Notes under the pieces: model-generated | Database searches by the model: none | What the model was told of the DNA's origin: nothing | The model's input: only the letters and a program-made list of their open reading frames with translations | In this document: piece after piece, positions 62,601 to 64,000 of the stretch | How positions within the stretch are numbered: position 1 is the stretch's first letter | Layout of the letters: each line of letters begins with the position of its first letter | Program-made: the position numbers and the translations under genes | NCBI RefSeq assembly: GCF_000204055.1 | Contig: NW_006768867.1 | Location: 35,783-99,782, forward strand | DNA length: 64,000 nucleotides | Origin: Melampsora larici-populina 98AG31 | Taxonomy: Eukaryota > Basidiomycota > Pucciniomycetes > Pucciniales > Melampsoraceae | Direction of reading: 5' to 3'

Positions 62601-64000
62601 GATTAGATGATTTGGCTTCTTTGTTACATTTTATTAAAGTAGGTTTGAGTTTCTAGTTAGAGAATGTGATCGGATGGCTGATGGTGATGGTGATGGGATG
62701 ATCAATTAGTTGGAACCTTGGGGTGATTTTTCGTTCTTTAAATCGTTTGTGACGATTCCGTTTAGTAAAGGTGATCAAAAGGTATACCAATCTTATGTGT
62801 TTTTATATCTTTATAGCAAAACGCGAGAGATCACAAACTTAAAACCCCCTGCGTGATGTTTTGTTTTATGACTATAGGCAGTCGAAGTGGTTCAAGTGAT
62901 CATCGAGAGTACGGTACTAAGAAGAGAGAAATCGATGAAAGACAAAGATGGAAAGTCGATCATTGGAGATTTACCTCCCAAATCGATCGAAATCAAATCA
63001 TTAAAGATGAATGAAAAAGAAAGCAAGATCTATGAGATGATGTTCAAGAATGCGAAAGCGAGATTTTTAGAAGTATTAATGGCAGGTACGGTGATGAAAC
63101 ACTTTACGATGATCTTAACGATCTTGATTAGATTAAGACAAATCGTTTTACATCCAACGATTGTCATTCAAAGAGTTGGTATTGAGTTTTTTGATCAATT
63201 GATTCGAAATGAAAACGATCCAGAAGAAGAAAAGTGGATGAGATCATTGATTAAAGAGTTTGGAAAGAATCGATGGAAGGATGGATTGGATGAGAGTCAT
63301 GAGTTAAAGAAGAAGGTTAAGAAGGTTTTGAAGTTGAGATCAGAGGAAAGTAATGAGATTGAAGAATGTTCGATTTGTTTAGATGTGAGTGAATTTTTTT
63401 TTGATGATTTCTCTTTTTTTTAGGGATGGAAATCGAAAATTCAATGAGTTTAGAATTGGTTTTGATTTTCTTGAATCTTCCGGTTACACATAGTTTATAG
63501 ATTCTAGAGTCTTTTTGCCTTGTATGCATTCTTTTTGTAAAGAATGTATTATGGGATACGTAGAATCTAAAATGGGGGAAGAGGTAAGTGAGATGTGATT
63601 TGGAAATCTAACCGATCCAATTTGAAACTGATAATCGACTGTTGTGGGATTTCTTTTTGACACAACCAATCATATAGACCATGTGCGCAAATTGTAATCA
63701 AGTGTTTGTGGAAACTGATTTAATAGAATATGTAGGAAAAAAACAAAAACCTAAGAAGATGTTGTGTCCAAGTTCGACTGCTACATCAGAAGCTAGTACA
63801 CAAGGAGAAGAAGAGATTCGATTTGATGATGAAGAAGAAAATGAAGAAGGTTTCGAAGGATATCTTAAATCGAATCATGGATTTATTTCATCTACTAAAC
63901 TTGAAGCTTTAATCAAGATTTAATGAAGTTAGAAGATTCGAACCTGAATTCTCTGCTGTGGTGTTTAGTCAATTTACGGATTTTTTAAACTTACTTGAGT
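59677..64000 (+). CDS. RAD5: DNA repair helicase/ubiquitin ligase Rad5, partial at window end
   Basis: ATG at 59677 ([10 protein letters not shown]). Exons 59677-60349, 60426-60591, 60663-60796, 60871-61381, 61478-61536, 61622-61704, 61818-62161, 62264-62361, 62472-62638, 62710-62781, 62878-63384, 63494-63583, 63678-end, all in phase. Order: acidic disordered region; HIRAN domain from [11 protein letters not shown]2 ATPase with [17 protein letters not shown] (Walker A), [10 protein letters not shown] (DEAH) and [14 protein letters not shown]; a C3HC4 RING inserted between the helicase lobes ([29 protein letters not shown]); start of lobe 2 ([17 protein letters not shown]). HIRAN + SNF2 + embedded RING is unique to Rad5/HLTF, which polyubiquitinates PCNA with Ubc13-Mms2 and remodels stalled forks. 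An extra T near 63919-63921 shifts the frame before VVFSQF. Confidence 0.93.

Overview
The window is nuclear DNA of a filamentous basidiomycete, most probably a rust fungus (Pucciniales). Evidence: protein genes are cut by many short GT-AG introns (about 50-110 nt) that I could join in phase; the transposon load is of tyrosine-recombinase (YR) retroelements, a KDZ-superfamily DNA transposon and many small foldback elements; there is an Egh16-like secreted protein; and conserved genes (DYRK/Pom1-type kinase, eIF2B gamma, Rad5) sit among AT-rich spacers. The genus cannot be fixed by reading alone.

Layout. 1-928 is the 5' part of an unassigned minus-strand gene carrying a premature stop. 929-3597 is decayed sequence. 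3598-21027 is a nest of transposons: an old YR retrotransposon (minus strand: gag, RT/RNase H, YR) whose YR gene is split by a 10.7-kb KDZ transposon (5482-16182) with ~332-bp terminal inverted repeats and an 8-bp target duplication. The KDZ element carries a multi-exon transposase gene, with a 141-bp MITE in one intron, and a second oppositely oriented gene of unknown function. A 1,067-bp TIR element (3768-4834) sits in the left direct repeat of the old retroelement; the right copy of that repeat preserves the empty target site.

21998-35409 is gene-rich, all minus strand: a 2,046-residue DYRK kinase, a single-pass membrane protein and an Egh16-like secreted protein with a seven-residue repeat tail. 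36129-43009 is a complete, young Ngaro-type retrotransposon with textbook split direct repeats (A1 - gag - RT/RH - YR - B1 - A2 - B2). 44509-52895 holds two single-exon paralogs (925 and 860 residues) of an unrecognised family with a likely N-terminal signal sequence and an internally duplicated helical module; small MITEs lie between them. 54838-64000 is again core genome: an unassigned multi-exon gene, eIF2B gamma, and divergently from it Rad5, which runs off the right edge.

The two YR elements give an old/new contrast. The Ngaro copy has intact reading frames, identical B repeats and one mismatch between A repeats. The older copy has frameshifts, stops, an altered catalytic Arg and nested insertions. 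Host genes share no obvious pathway; the Egh16-like gene and the paralog pair are the likely secreted products. I recognised no tRNA, rRNA or CRISPR-like feature.
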